From contig CAZKEM010000021.1 in assembly GCA_964551835.1 (NCBI GenBank), forward strand, positions 1 to 18,454: a stretch of DNA of 18,454 nucleotides. The letters are read 5' to 3'. Origin of the DNA: JAHDCC01 sp964551835 (GTDB taxonomy: Bacteria > Actinomycetota > Acidimicrobiia > Acidimicrobiales > SZUA-35). Below, in pieces: positions 1 through 7,386 of this stretch. Position numbers and translations under genes: made by a program. Under the pieces are notes generated by a model, which was given only the letters and a program-made list of their open reading frames with translations, had not been told where the DNA came from and did not search any database. Position 1 is the stretch's first letter. Each line of letters starts with the position of its first letter.

Positions 1-163
1 GACAAACAGCGTAGACGTAGTCGTAGTGGCGACGCAATAATTCGTCGACCGAGCCACGATCGCCTTTCTGGCTTCGTGCGACAAGCGCTAGATCCGAATT
101 GTTGATAGAGTTTACGCTAGCTTCGTTGGGCTGATTTGTCGCCCCAAAACATCTACTTGACAA
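1..163 (-). CDS. ECF-type RNA polymerase sigma factor, N-terminal fragment (cut by window edge)
   Basis: The reading frame directly after the kinase stop encodes a peptide running through NSDLALVARSQKGDRG and then DELLRRHYDYVYAVC to the window edge. This is the typical start of sigma-70 region 2 in extracytoplasmic-function sigma factors. Only about 54 codons are visible, so DNA-binding region 4 cannot be checked. The only start codon in this frame before the conserved part is TTG at 163-161, nine bases after the kinase stop, and no clear Shine-Dalgarno sequence precedes it; the start is therefore uncertain. The position, last in a run GNAT - DUF6049 - kinase - sigma, matches sigM (Rv3911) beside mviN and Rv3909 in mycobacteria, so a SigM-like envelope-stress sigma factor is the best inference. 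The gene probably depends on transcription through the kinase gene. Confidence 0.65.
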   Translation of the reverse strand, partial: MSSRCFGATNQPNEASVNSINNSDLALVARSQKGDRGSVDELLRRHYDYVYAVC

Positions 164-172
164 AGAAGACGG

Positions 173-1930
173 CTACGGAGAAATGATCACTTCGTTTAGC
201 CGAAATGCGTTTCGACCGTTAGTTGAGCCATGGTCGGTGATCCATAACAACACATTGGTGCCATTTGGAACGTCCTCGAGGGTGGCCTTGGCAGAACCGG
301 TTTCACCATTAAGCGTCACAACGGCTGGACCCCAGTCCTCAGCGTCTTCGCCGAACGAGTCGCCCACAAAGATTTCCATAGACCATTCCGACGTTTCGGA
401 ATCTATTTCGATGGAACCGATTTCAGAGCTGTCAACCTCCAGAACGAGCCCAACGCCCTCTTTTAGACCGCCGCCGAAGTCCGGGCGTTTGTATTCTTCT
501 GTTTCCCAGAAACTCGTCCGTTCGCCGTCGATGGCGTTTTCTTTTAGGTTGGGCTTTTCTTTTCCGTCGCCAAACGGATCGAAGTCGGTCACCGTTTGGA
601 TCTCAATTGGAGCGGAAACCGTCTCGCCATCGGGTGAATCTCCGCCCCTGGTCAGCATTGCGATTCCAACTACGATTCCGGTAATGACAGCTAGACCCGC
701 TATAGCGGGTGCAGACCATGACCGAACGGGTCCGTCGCGTCCTGTAGAGGTCTTGATCGACGCATCGTTGCCGGACTGTTCTCGGGCCCGTCTTCGTTGC
801 CTATCGGTAGATCGACGGACAGTCCCCGATGTGGGGTATTTCTGCGAGGGCTTTCTGTTCGATTGTTTGGATGAAGACGTAGACGAGCGATACGGGTTGG
901 CGGGCGACTTGTTGCCTTTACGTCGCCGGGAACCCTTTTGATCCGTCGTCGTTCGTGGGGCTTTGCGGTTTGGTTTCGAACCCGATCTTGTGGATAACGG
1001 TGCCTGAGTCGTAGTAAATGGACTGAATTCAGCAGTCTCCTCACCGCCACGGATGTCGAGTTCGTCATCCTCATCGGCGACCAGGCGTTGTAGCGCAGCT
1101 GAAAACTCAGTGGCTCGCCTAAATCGGTCGTCGGCTTCACGCGCCAACGAACGGTCCAGAAGTCGTTCGAGAGAGCTGGGAACCTCCGAATTGATCGACC
1201 GCGCTTTTGGCGGATCTCGGTGAAGACGCTTGAGGGCTGTAGCGGCGTCGGTGTCAGCGAGAAAAGGGACAGTTCCGGTGGCGGCTTCGTACAAGACAAT
1301 GCCGAGCGAGTAAAGGTCGGAGCGGGGGTCGATCCGTTCGCCTAGAACTTGTTCTGGTGCCAAATATTTGGCGGTTCCGAGGAGTGTCCCCGTGGCGGTT
1401 AGATCAATGTCGTCGCCAGCTTTTGCGATACCGAAGTCGGTTACCATCACTCGGTCCGGTCCCAGGATAATATTGGCCGGCTTAATGTCGCGATGCACGA
1501 TCCCGTATCGGTGCGCTTCGGCCAGTGCCTCGCAGATATGTATGCCGATTCGAGCGATTTCGTCTGGCGGGAGAGTCGGCTGTTCGTTGAGAAGCGTGCG
1601 AAGCGTCTTGCCTTCGATCAGCTCCATCACAATGGCTTCGAGCTTGTTGGTGCTTATGGTGTCGTAGATGGCGACGATCGATTCGTGTGACAGTCGAGCA
1701 GCTGCTACCGCTTCTCGACGGAACCGGGTTACGAAACCCTTGTCATCTTGAGCAAGGTGGGCGTGGAGGATTTTGATGGCGACGTTACGATCCAGAATTT
1801 CGTCATAGCCTCGCCATACCTGGGCCATTCCACCGGCAGCTATTGGCTTGCTGAGCTTGTATCGACCAGCCAGAATCAACCCTTGGCGGGGGACTAGCGG
1901 CGCGCTCGTCGGAATCGATGGTTCGGTCAC
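173..1930 (-). CDS. Transmembrane Ser/Thr protein kinase with extracellular jelly-roll-like domain (MviN C-terminal-like, no MurJ part)
   Basis: 585 residues, GTG start. The kinase domain spans about residues 20-285, with a Gly-rich loop (AAGGMAQVW, 31-39), VAIK lysine K53, a likely helix-C Glu73, HRDIKPAN with catalytic D148, DFG at 165-167 and APE at 191-193. All catalytic residues are present, so an active Hanks-type (PknB-like) kinase is expected. A long basic, Ser/Thr-rich linker (about 300-400) leads to one membrane helix at about 405-426. The outer C-terminal domain (about 445-585) contains NAIDGERTSFW and RPDFGGGLKEGVGL, resembling the F5/8-type jelly-roll domain at the end of mycobacterial MviN (Rv3910). 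There the kinase domain is a pseudokinase fused to the MurJ flippase; here no flippase part exists. The start overlaps the DUF6049 stop by four bases (GTGA), indicating translational coupling. Likely role, by inference: envelope sensing and control of peptidoglycan synthesis. The substrate is unknown. Confidence 0.88.
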   Translation of the reverse strand: MTEPSIPTSAPLVPRQGLILAGRYKLSKPIAAGGMAQVWRGYDEILDRNVAIKILHAHLAQDDKGFVTRFRREAVAAARLSHESIVAIYDTISTNKLEAIVMELIEGKTLRTLLNEQPTLPPDEIARIGIHICEALAEAHRYGIVHRDIKPANIILGPDRVMVTDFGIAKAGDDIDLTATGTLLGTAKYLAPEQVLGERIDPRSDLYSLGIVLYEAATGTVPFLADTDAATALKRLHRDPPKARSINSEVPSSLERLLDRSLAREADDRFRRATEFSAALQRLVADEDDELDIRGGEETAEFSPFTTTQAPLSTRSGSKPNRKAPRTTTDQKGSRRRKGNKSPANPYRSSTSSSKQSNRKPSQKYPTSGTVRRSTDRQRRRAREQSGNDASIKTSTGRDGPVRSWSAPAIAGLAVITGIVVGIAMLTRGGDSPDGETVSAPIEIQTVTDFDPFGDGKEKPNLKENAIDGERTSFWETEEYKRPDFGGGLKEGVGLVLEVDSSEIGSIEIDSETSEWSMEIFVGDSFGEDAEDWGPAVVTLNGETGSAKATLEDVPNGTNVLLWITDHGSTNGRNAFRLNEVIISP

Positions 1931-3969
1931 GTTAGCTTGCCGCCCGAATGATCATTAGCGGTGACCCGACGTTTGTTTTCGATTGGGCCGTCGTTAGGCG
2001 AGTTGACGGTAGTGGTAGCGGTAGAAACGGTTTCGTCATTCGCTTTCGCGCCGTCGATATCGCCACCTTGAGTGTCATGGGTTCTCTTCCGACGCCTTTT
2101 CGCATGGACGTACCACCAGAAAGCTAGTAGAACTGCCCCGAGTAGACAAAGTAGCAGGCCCAGCCCGGGTATGGCGGTTGATCTTACTTCAAATCTAGTG
2201 CTTGCTAATCGATTTTTGCCGTCGGGCGTGAACAACGAGATTTGGACCGGTGAAACGCCGAGCGACCTTACCTCGACGTCGACGTCGATAAACGATCGAC
2301 CAGGCGGGATCGTAAGAACTTGGCGGTCCTGTTTTATGTCGACCTTGTCACTTTCGACGGTGAGGAGTACCTGGCGTGAGCCGTCTGAGTTGTTTTCGAT
2401 TGTCAAGGGTACGGGAACTGTCTCGGCGGCAACGATTACAGCCTGACCGGAGGGTAAATTGAGTGTTTGTATTTCGTCTCTGAGGTCTTGGCTAAGCTGT
2501 TCGAATTGTTGGCCACGGTCTGGTGCGGTTTGACTCGGCTCGAAGACCGCTATCAGGTTGTTCCGGAATATCGCCGGAGTTCGTTCGCCGTCGACATAGG
2601 TCGTCTCGTAGGTATCGATTTGGGAGACGATCGATTCGATGGTCGCTTGATGTTCAGTGACGTCAATTGGCGGTGCTGCCACAGGCTCTAAGACCTTAAC
2701 GTCGCTGGCCGTTGAACCGACCGGTTCAATCGTAAACGCCGTGTTGTTGCCGGAGGCTATCACCTGTAGCTGTTCGGGTCCGAAGTCACCTGCGACCTGG
2801 GGATTGAGATATATGAAGGTGGATTCACCGCCAGACAAACGTTGATCTATCGTTATCGAAGAAGCTAACTGGTGGACCCATAACGGTGTATCTGCGCCGT
2901 TTGTAGGAGGTTGATAAGTTGGCACGACCGTTATTGCCGGGGTGGAGGACAAAAATACGCCGAGGTCTGAAGTAGCGTCTTCGGATGCTGCCTGACTCGG
3001 CCCGACGTCGAGGGCGGTTGAAACGTTACTGGCTTCTAACGCTGCTAAGCCAGGTGTAGTCAGTGGAGATGAAACGACAGAGATTTCGGTGCTAACCGAC
3101 AGACCTAGTAGTTGCGCGTCCGAGCGAAGCCGTTGTAACCGTTCATGGTGTAGCTTGGCCTGACCGATGGACGCGAGAGTGGAAATATCGGCACCGGCTC
3201 CGGGAGAAGGAACGAGCTGGAGTTGTTTGGTCCCGCTGATAAAGGCTTCGGCTTCGGGTCCGCCCGCTTGAAGCCGTTCGATGGTCGATTGGTCGACCAC
3301 AACGGCCACGGGAAGTTCTCCGGCACTGATGACCAAATCACGTACCTCGCTAAGAGTAAACCCGGTTTGCGTCGCGTCGATACCGATTGAGACAGCGGGA
3401 AGCTCGGACGGAGGCGCTGGCTGAGTTTCTCCGGCTCCTTCAGGCTCGGGCTCGTCGATCGGTAGTCGTATCAAGTTGGTTCGCACCGACTGGAGGATCT
3501 CCTCGCCAACACGGAACTCGACGACGACGGGGTAGACGCCGGGGTCGGGGAGAAGGAGCCGGTCAGCGTCGCCGTCAGAAGAGTTGCGTATCGGAATGGT
3601 AAGTTCGATTTCGTTCGAATCGTTGACGAGAGCAGACACCGACTGAATTGGGAGTCGGTTAAACAGGTCTTCTGGCTCTGGCGCCAACGGCGAAGCTTTT
3701 TCTAGCGCCGTAAAAAATGTAATGTCGACCATGGCTGAGTTGGCTATCGGGTCGTCTCCGGGTCCCGAAAAAGAAAGAGTGTAGTCGCCATTGGCTGGGA
3801 CGAAACCGGTTTGGGAGAGGAACTGGAAGGGAGTGTCGTTTGTATCGGGGGAAGGTTCGGGTTCTTCTGCCGAACCGGTCTGGTCGAACCCCAAGGTGAT
3901 GACGACGGCAACAGAGAGAATCGGGAACAGCTTTCTGAGACAGCTTCGAAGGCCGCTGGATAGTCTCAT
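1927..3969 (-). CDS. DUF6049 family secreted/membrane-anchored envelope protein
   Basis: 680 residues from an ATG whose ATGA overlaps the stop of the upstream acetyltransferase gene. A TTG five codons earlier (3984) is possible, but it would give a 19-base overlap and is less attractive. Residues 1-35 form a signal peptide: Arg/Lys-containing start, hydrophobic PILSVAVVITLGF, then GSAEE. A large outer part follows, ending in a Pro-rich, beta-rich region. One membrane helix (about 602-622) is followed by a basic stop-transfer stretch (HAKRRRKR) and a polar cytoplasmic tail of about 55 residues. Length, topology and position (beside the MviN-like kinase and near pcnA) match Rv3909 of M. tuberculosis, a family of unknown function kept next to MurJ/MviN in Actinobacteria. 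A role with the kinase in cell-wall assembly is inferred from context only. No catalytic motif was recognised. Confidence 0.8.
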   Translation of the reverse strand: MRLSSGLRSCLRKLFPILSVAVVITLGFDQTGSAEEPEPSPDTNDTPFQFLSQTGFVPANGDYTLSFSGPGDDPIANSAMVDITFFTALEKASPLAPEPEDLFNRLPIQSVSALVNDSNEIELTIPIRNSSDGDADRLLLPDPGVYPVVVEFRVGEEILQSVRTNLIRLPIDEPEPEGAGETQPAPPSELPAVSIGIDATQTGFTLSEVRDLVISAGELPVAVVVDQSTIERLQAGGPEAEAFISGTKQLQLVPSPGAGADISTLASIGQAKLHHERLQRLRSDAQLLGLSVSTEISVVSSPLTTPGLAALEASNVSTALDVGPSQAASEDATSDLGVFLSSTPAITVVPTYQPPTNGADTPLWVHQLASSITIDQRLSGGESTFIYLNPQVAGDFGPEQLQVIASGNNTAFTIEPVGSTASDVKVLEPVAAPPIDVTEHQATIESIVSQIDTYETTYVDGERTPAIFRNNLIAVFEPSQTAPDRGQQFEQLSQDLRDEIQTLNLPSGQAVIVAAETVPVPLTIENNSDGSRQVLLTVESDKVDIKQDRQVLTIPPGRSFIDVDVEVRSLGVSPVQISLFTPDGKNRLASTRFEVRSTAIPGLGLLLCLLGAVLLAFWWYVHAKRRRKRTHDTQGGDIDGAKANDETVSTATTTVNSPNDGPIENKRRVTANDHSGGKLT

Positions 3970-4727
3970 TTGGGGCGCTCCCAACTCAACACAACCAGCC
4001 CTTGTGGTTCTTCTTTGAAACCAAGGTGTTTGTATAACTCGAACGCCCTTACGTTGGACTCTTGGGTGTTAACAAAAACCTGGCCGGCTCGCCGTTGCTG
4101 AAGCCATCGTAGAGCGTCGTAAATTAAGCTAGTTCCGACACCGTGACCTTGCTCGGCCGGTTTGACAGCAAGACGTTGAAGGTAGCCCCGATTTGTCGCG
4201 TGGCCGGTCACCGCATAGCCCACGACCCGGTCATCTCGGACAGCCACCCGATAGCGAGTGTTTGGCGTTGCCCTCAGTGCTTCTTGTAACGCAGGTCGAT
4301 TAAATGACCAGAAGGAATCGAACGCTTCGTTGTCGAGGGTCAAAACATCTTTCTCGTGCCAGCGTCGGGCAGGTCGAACCAGAATCGAGGCTGGCCGTTC
4401 GTCTAGCTGATAAACCTCACCTGGGTCGATCGAACGCGACAACAGGTGTAAGCGCTCGCGTAGCGTGAACCCGACTTCCAAGAACGGTTGAGCGTCGCGA
4501 TGAGCAATAGCGGGAGTCATGCATCGGCCGACGTCTTGTTTGGCCAACTCTTCTAGGCTCTCCTGAATTGATTTCGCTCGCAATGGGCTGAAGGTCGGAG
4601 CAGGTGTCAATAAAACAGTGTTGTTATCTTCATGCCAAGGGGTGACCCGAAGACGGCGGCTTAGTCGGCGCGTTAAGGTGGGGCTTTGGTTGCCTTTGTT
4701 CTGCCGTGACAATAAGTGGTTCAACAA
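3966..4727 (-). CDS. GNAT-family N-acetyltransferase, probably tandem-domain
   Basis: 253 residues. The C-terminal half (about 140-253) is a clear GNAT domain: RVAVRDDRVVGYAV, then LQRLAVKPAEQGHGVGTSL carrying the acetyl-CoA pyrophosphate loop QGHGVG, then VNTQESNVRAFELYKHLGF. The N-terminal half contains PFLEVGFTLRERLHLL, which resembles the end of a second, degenerate GNAT fold, so a two-lobe enzyme is likely. The substrate is unknown. The start is uncertain. I use TTG at 4727, which lies six bases after a TAGTCT (TANNNT) -10-like element and would give a leaderless message; TTG at 4724 and 4712 are alternatives. It is the first gene of the minus-strand operon, divergent from pcnA, and its stop overlaps the DUF6049 start (ATGA). 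Mycobacteria carry the Nudix gene mutT4 at this spot, so the gene looks like a lineage-specific replacement. Confidence 0.8.
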   Translation of the reverse strand: MLNHLLSRQNKGNQSPTLTRRLSRRLRVTPWHEDNNTVLLTPAPTFSPLRAKSIQESLEELAKQDVGRCMTPAIAHRDAQPFLEVGFTLRERLHLLSRSIDPGEVYQLDERPASILVRPARRWHEKDVLTLDNEAFDSFWSFNRPALQEALRATPNTRYRVAVRDDRVVGYAVTGHATNRGYLQRLAVKPAEQGHGVGTSLIYDALRWLQQRRAGQVFVNTQESNVRAFELYKHLGFKEEPQGLVVLSWERPK

Positions 4728-4823
4728 ATAACCAGACTACCCTGCTTCATGTCGGCGTAGCAGTAAGGCTGGCCAAGAATTGGACTAGCTACAATTGCGA
4801 TCCCAAGCATAAGGTCTGAAACG
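4728..4823. promoter_or_regulatory. Divergent promoter region between acetyltransferase and pcnA genes
   Basis: These 96 bases separate two divergent genes, so both must be transcribed from here. On the plus strand TACAAT (4790-4795) is a good -10 candidate for pcnA, but no convincing -35 sits 16-18 bases upstream. On the minus strand TAGTCT (4739-4734) is a -10 candidate six bases before the TTG start. The pcnA Shine-Dalgarno AAGGT lies at 4811-4815. Confidence 0.35.
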
Positions 4824-6116
4824 ATGGATTTCTCCAGGGCGTTACAACCAGCCTTACAACTACTTAAGCCAATAGCAGACGAGTTCACCGAAGCTGGATA
4901 CCGGCTGTATTTGGTTGGTGGAATCGTCCGTGATCTGGCTTTTGGTCTGCCCGGAGACATGGCTGACCTCGACTTAACCACCGACGCTCGGCCTGCGTTT
5001 ATTTCCGATGTGCTCAAATCTCACGCGTCGGTGTTGTGGACTCAGGGCGAACGTTTCGGGACCATTGGCGCACAGGTTGGGGGGAAAGCAGTCGAGATTA
5101 CCACCCACCGCAGCGAAACGTACGTTGTTGACACTCGAAAGCCTGAAGTGAACTTTGGGGACTCCTTGGATGTAGATCTGTCTCGGCGGGATTTCACGAT
5201 CAATGCTATGGCTATTTCCATTCCAGACGCGGAGTTCTTCGACCCGTTCGGAGGGCTATCACATCTCAAACAGCGGGTACTGGCCACTCCGATAGATCCG
5301 ACGGTTTCGTTCTCTGACGACCCGTTACGCATGCTCCGAGCGGCGCGGTTTTTAGCGCGGTTCGATTTGGCTCCTGACCCGGGTTTAGGTCTGGCTGCCG
5401 CTGATTTAGCTAGCCGTCTCGATGTTGTGTCGAGAGAGCGAATAAGCGCCGAACTGGACCGTCTATTCGAAATCCCCGAACCGCGATCGGGATTCACCTT
5501 TTTGCTAGACGCCGGGTTGTTGCAGTGGGCGATTCCACAGATGGGCACCTGTTCGGAAAACGACCTTATTGTAGCTACTTCGTTGGCATCGTCGCCGGGG
5601 AACCTAGATGTCCGCCGGGCGGGTTTACTTTACAGACTTTCAAAAGATCGGATTCGACAAGCATTAGCCCAGCTGCGCTATTCGGTCGATGTGCAGCGTC
5701 GATCAAAGCGTCTCCTCGAGGAGCTTGACTTGGTGTTAACGCCCGCGGCCTCAGTCCAGGCCGTTCGACAACTAGTGGTTAATCTGGACCTATCGTTGTC
5801 GAGTGGTCGGCCCTGTCAGCAAGTCGTTGACCTTCGACAACTAGCTGAGAACATCTCGACGCTGATTCCTTCGGTCGAATACGACGGCTCGTTCTTTGAG
5901 GTGCTCGACGGGGCTCTTGCTGAGGGTGAAGTTCTACGTTACCGCTCTGCATTGTCGGGTCATGAAATCATGGAGCTGCTCGATGCTGCCGCGGGTCCGA
6001 TAGTCGGCCAAGCTAAGTCCAAGCTTCGAGATCACTGGATACAGACCGGTTCCCACTCAGCCGATGACGCGAGAGACCTATTGAGTTCGTGGGATCGAGG
6101 ACAGTCGTCGAACTAG
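4824..6116 (+). CDS. pcnA: CCA tRNA nucleotidyltransferase (class II, actinobacterial PcnA type) lacking a recognisable HD motif
   Basis: 430 residues. The enzyme adds or repairs the 3'-CCA end of tRNAs in the cytoplasm. Class II nucleotidyltransferase signatures are clear: LVGGIVRDLAFG with GG at 32-33 and R36/D37, the metal-binding pair D48-L-D50 followed by LTTDARP, then ERFGTIGAQVGGKAVEITTHRSE, RRDFTINAMAI and DDPLRMLRAARFLARF. Actinobacterial relatives usually continue into an HD phosphohydrolase-like domain with an HD pair in a stretch such as LLHDIGK. Here the matching place reads GLLYRLSKDRIRQAL, and no HD pair is visible. The protein is also somewhat shorter than the usual 470-490 residues. 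ATG start with AAGGT eight bases upstream. The gene is divergent from the acetyltransferase gene, as pcnA is divergent from its neighbours in mycobacteria, and its stop overlaps the stop of a small opposite-strand gene. Confidence 0.93.
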   Translation: MDFSRALQPALQLLKPIADEFTEAGYRLYLVGGIVRDLAFGLPGDMADLDLTTDARPAFISDVLKSHASVLWTQGERFGTIGAQVGGKAVEITTHRSETYVVDTRKPEVNFGDSLDVDLSRRDFTINAMAISIPDAEFFDPFGGLSHLKQRVLATPIDPTVSFSDDPLRMLRAARFLARFDLAPDPGLGLAAADLASRLDVVSRERISAELDRLFEIPEPRSGFTFLLDAGLLQWAIPQMGTCSENDLIVATSLASSPGNLDVRRAGLLYRLSKDRIRQALAQLRYSVDVQRRSKRLLEELDLVLTPAASVQAVRQLVVNLDLSLSSGRPCQQVVDLRQLAENISTLIPSVEYDGSFFEVLDGALAEGEVLRYRSALSGHEIMELLDAAAGPIVGQAKSKLRDHWIQTGSHSADDARDLLSSWDRGQSSN

Positions 6117-6253
6117 AGCAACTTGGGTGGCAGTGTGGGTTCACACAAATTACAACAGTCGTTCTTGGGAACGGTTCCGGCGGGCCGGGTACCTTTCGGT
6201 GTAACTCGACCACCCTTCTTAGCTCGCTTGGATTTGTTGGATTTCCTGGCCAT
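6113..6253 (-). CDS. Small basic protein of 46 residues, RVTPKGTRP motif and C-terminal CxxC
   Basis: A short frame on the minus strand encodes 46 residues. It begins with a strongly basic stretch MARKSNKSKRAKKGGR, continues with VTPKGTRPAGTVPK, and ends with DCCNLCEPTLPPKLL, where C34 and C37 form a CxxC pair. The ATG has AGGA seven bases upstream (6264-6261). The composition is protein-like (a Lys/Arg-rich head, a Gly/Pro turn segment, clustered Cys) and unlike a random shadow of pcnA, since most of the frame lies beyond the pcnA end. The stop TAG (6115-6113) interlocks with the pcnA stop on the other strand, leaving no space between the convergent genes. The basic head suggests binding to RNA or ribosomes and the cysteines a possible metal site. 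Both are inference, and I cannot name a family. The frame is below common gene-length cut-offs and is easily missed. Confidence 0.7.
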   Translation of the reverse strand: MARKSNKSKRAKKGGRVTPKGTRPAGTVPKNDCCNLCEPTLPPKLL

Positions 6254-6373
6254 ACCATCATCCTACAAACGTTGCCCGGGCACCTTCTTTACGTGACACT
6301 AATTTGGGTGGCCAACAGGCAAAATCTTGACGACCGATCACACGAGGAGCGAGCGATGTCCATAACCCACCTG

Positions 6374-6736
6374 TTAGGCGCTGACGATCTGGTCGCGTAA
6401 CGGGGTTAGGGCCGCACCTATTTCGGCAATGACGTCGCTGGCGACATCGAGTTCGGTCAAGGTGTCAACGAGGTGCAGAACGACTGCGTCGAAGTGTTCG
6501 TTGGTTACGCCTAGCCGAGCATGGGCAGGACCCATGTCGGCCCCCGAATACTTCCCGGGACCGCCCATCGCAGAGGTGAGGAACGCTCGCTGGTGCGACT
6601 TGAGTTTCGAAATTTCTGCCGATTCGAAATAGTGTTCGAGTCTGGAGTCGCCCAGCACCTTGTGGTAAAAGAGGTCGACTGCGACCTCAACCGCTTCTTT
6701 TCCGCCGATTCTCTCGAATAGTGTCGATCCGCTCAT
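6374..6736 (-). CDS. glbN: Truncated haemoglobin, group I (TrHbN type)
   Basis: 120 residues, the full length of a 2-on-2 globin. Visible marks are the opening SGSTLFERIGGKEAVEVAVDLFY, with the probable B10 tyrosine Y24, the KSHQRAFLTSAMGGP segment of helix E with its double glycine (58-59), KYSGADMGPAHARLGV with the probable proximal haem ligand H72, and NEHFDAVVLHLVDTL of helix G. Group I proteins bind haem and mostly act as nitric oxide dioxygenases or oxygen/NO sensors in the cytoplasm. That role here is family knowledge, not shown by the sequence. ATG start with AAGGA (6748-6744) seven bases upstream. The gene is monocistronic or is followed, after 120 bases, by the 46-residue protein gene on the same strand. 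It sits between two conserved actinobacterial blocks and looks like an insertion in that order. Confidence 0.93.
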   Translation of the reverse strand: MSGSTLFERIGGKEAVEVAVDLFYHKVLGDSRLEHYFESAEISKLKSHQRAFLTSAMGGPGKYSGADMGPAHARLGVTNEHFDAVVLHLVDTLTELDVASDVIAEIGAALTPLRDQIVSA

Positions 6737-6782
6737 CGCTCGTTCCTTTGTGAAATGACCTTCATTGGCCGCTGATGGGAAC

Positions 6783-6812
6783 CATATAAATTGTGGTTTT
6801 CGACCGTGTCAC
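6783..6812 (-). promoter_or_regulatory. Candidate promoter for the globin gene
   Basis: On the minus strand GTGACA (6812-6807, one mismatch to TTGACA) is followed after 18 bases by TATATG (6788-6783, two mismatches to TATAAT). It would start transcription about 40 bases before the globin ATG. No other strong element was seen in the 222-base divergent spacer on this strand. Confidence 0.4.
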
Positions 6813-6925
6813 TACACCGTGAAAGAAGGCTCCCAAACGCTTGGTACCGCTGTTTGGTTTGTGGTTTATCGCAGATTAACGTCAGCGACGTTCGTTGTTG
6901 GTTTGCGGATAATGGCGAGCGACTA

Positions 6926-6958
6926 TTGCGTTTTGGTAAATTCCGTTACAATGACTGG
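6926..6958 (+). promoter_or_regulatory. Candidate leaderless promoter for the DUF5318 gene
   Basis: TACAAT (6947-6952), a near-consensus -10 box, ends exactly six bases before the ATG at 6959. A weak -35, TTGCGT (6926-6931), lies 15 bases further upstream. There is no Shine-Dalgarno sequence. The spacing TANNNT-N6-ATG is the usual layout of leaderless transcripts in Actinobacteria, so transcription and translation may begin at the same base. Confidence 0.5.
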
Positions 6959-7351
6959 ATGGTACGGACGGTCAGACCCTCTGCCCCAAGCGTGGGAGTG
7001 GTGAGCTATCGTTTGACGCGCCACCGAACGGTCGAGGCATACAATGATGGCCGTCACCTGGTTGAAGATGTTTGCGACGCAACGGCTGAACTCCAACGAG
7101 TTGCCAAGCACTGTTCTCGACCGTCGAGTGAACTATGTCCCATTTGTTGCGAATCAACCTTGGTTATCGTGACGTTTGCTTTCGGGGTAGGCTTGCCTCC
7201 GTCAGGTCGAGTGGTTACGTCGGAAGACGACCTGGTCAAACTGAAAGAACGCGGGCTTCCGGCGACGTGTTACAGCATTGAAGTCTGTCAACAATGCTGG
7301 TGGAACCATTTGCAGGAATCGTTTGCGGTCTCATTTGAGACTGCTCAGTAA
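6959..7351 (+). CDS. DUF5318 family zinc-ribbon-like protein
   Basis: 130 residues from the chosen ATG. The conserved part starts at VVSYRLTRHRTVEAY and runs through the VEDVCDA segment, then LCPICCES (C60, C63) and IEVCQQCWWNHLQESFAV (C110, C113). Two CxxC knuckles about 47 residues apart suggest one zinc ribbon. This agrees with the actinobacterial DUF5318 pattern (Rv0049 of M. tuberculosis), whose gene also lies directly before ponA. The frame is open for a further 56 codons upstream (to 6791), but that stretch has no family resemblance and contains a -10-like TACAAT ending six bases before this ATG, so a leaderless start at 6959 is preferred. GTG codons at 6992, 6998 and 7001 are alternatives. 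The function is unknown. The conserved link to a class A PBP suggests involvement in cell-wall growth, which is inference. A gap of 35 bases separates it from the PBP gene, so the two are probably co-transcribed. Confidence 0.82.
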   Translation: MVRTVRPSAPSVGVVSYRLTRHRTVEAYNDGRHLVEDVCDATAELQRVAKHCSRPSSELCPICCESTLVIVTFAFGVGLPPSGRVVTSEDDLVKLKERGLPATCYSIEVCQQCWWNHLQESFAVSFETAQ

Positions 7352-7386
7352 CAAGTAGCTTGTAAGACACCAGTAAGGCTGAGGTA

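Noticed and set aside
183..941. 252-codon plus-strand open frame opposite the kinase gene
   Set aside because: It mirrors the low-complexity linker and outer domain of the kinase on the other strand; composition is Ser/Pro-rich without domains.
6356..6400. 14-codon plus-strand frame (starts MSITHLLG) with a good GAGGAG site six bases upstream
   Set aside because: It is very short, partly overlaps the 3' end of the globin gene on the other strand, and has no gene after it to regulate; probably chance.
6791..6958. N-terminal extension of the DUF5318 frame
   Set aside because: No family similarity, no ribosome-binding site, and it contains the likely -10 element; treated as untranslated spacer.
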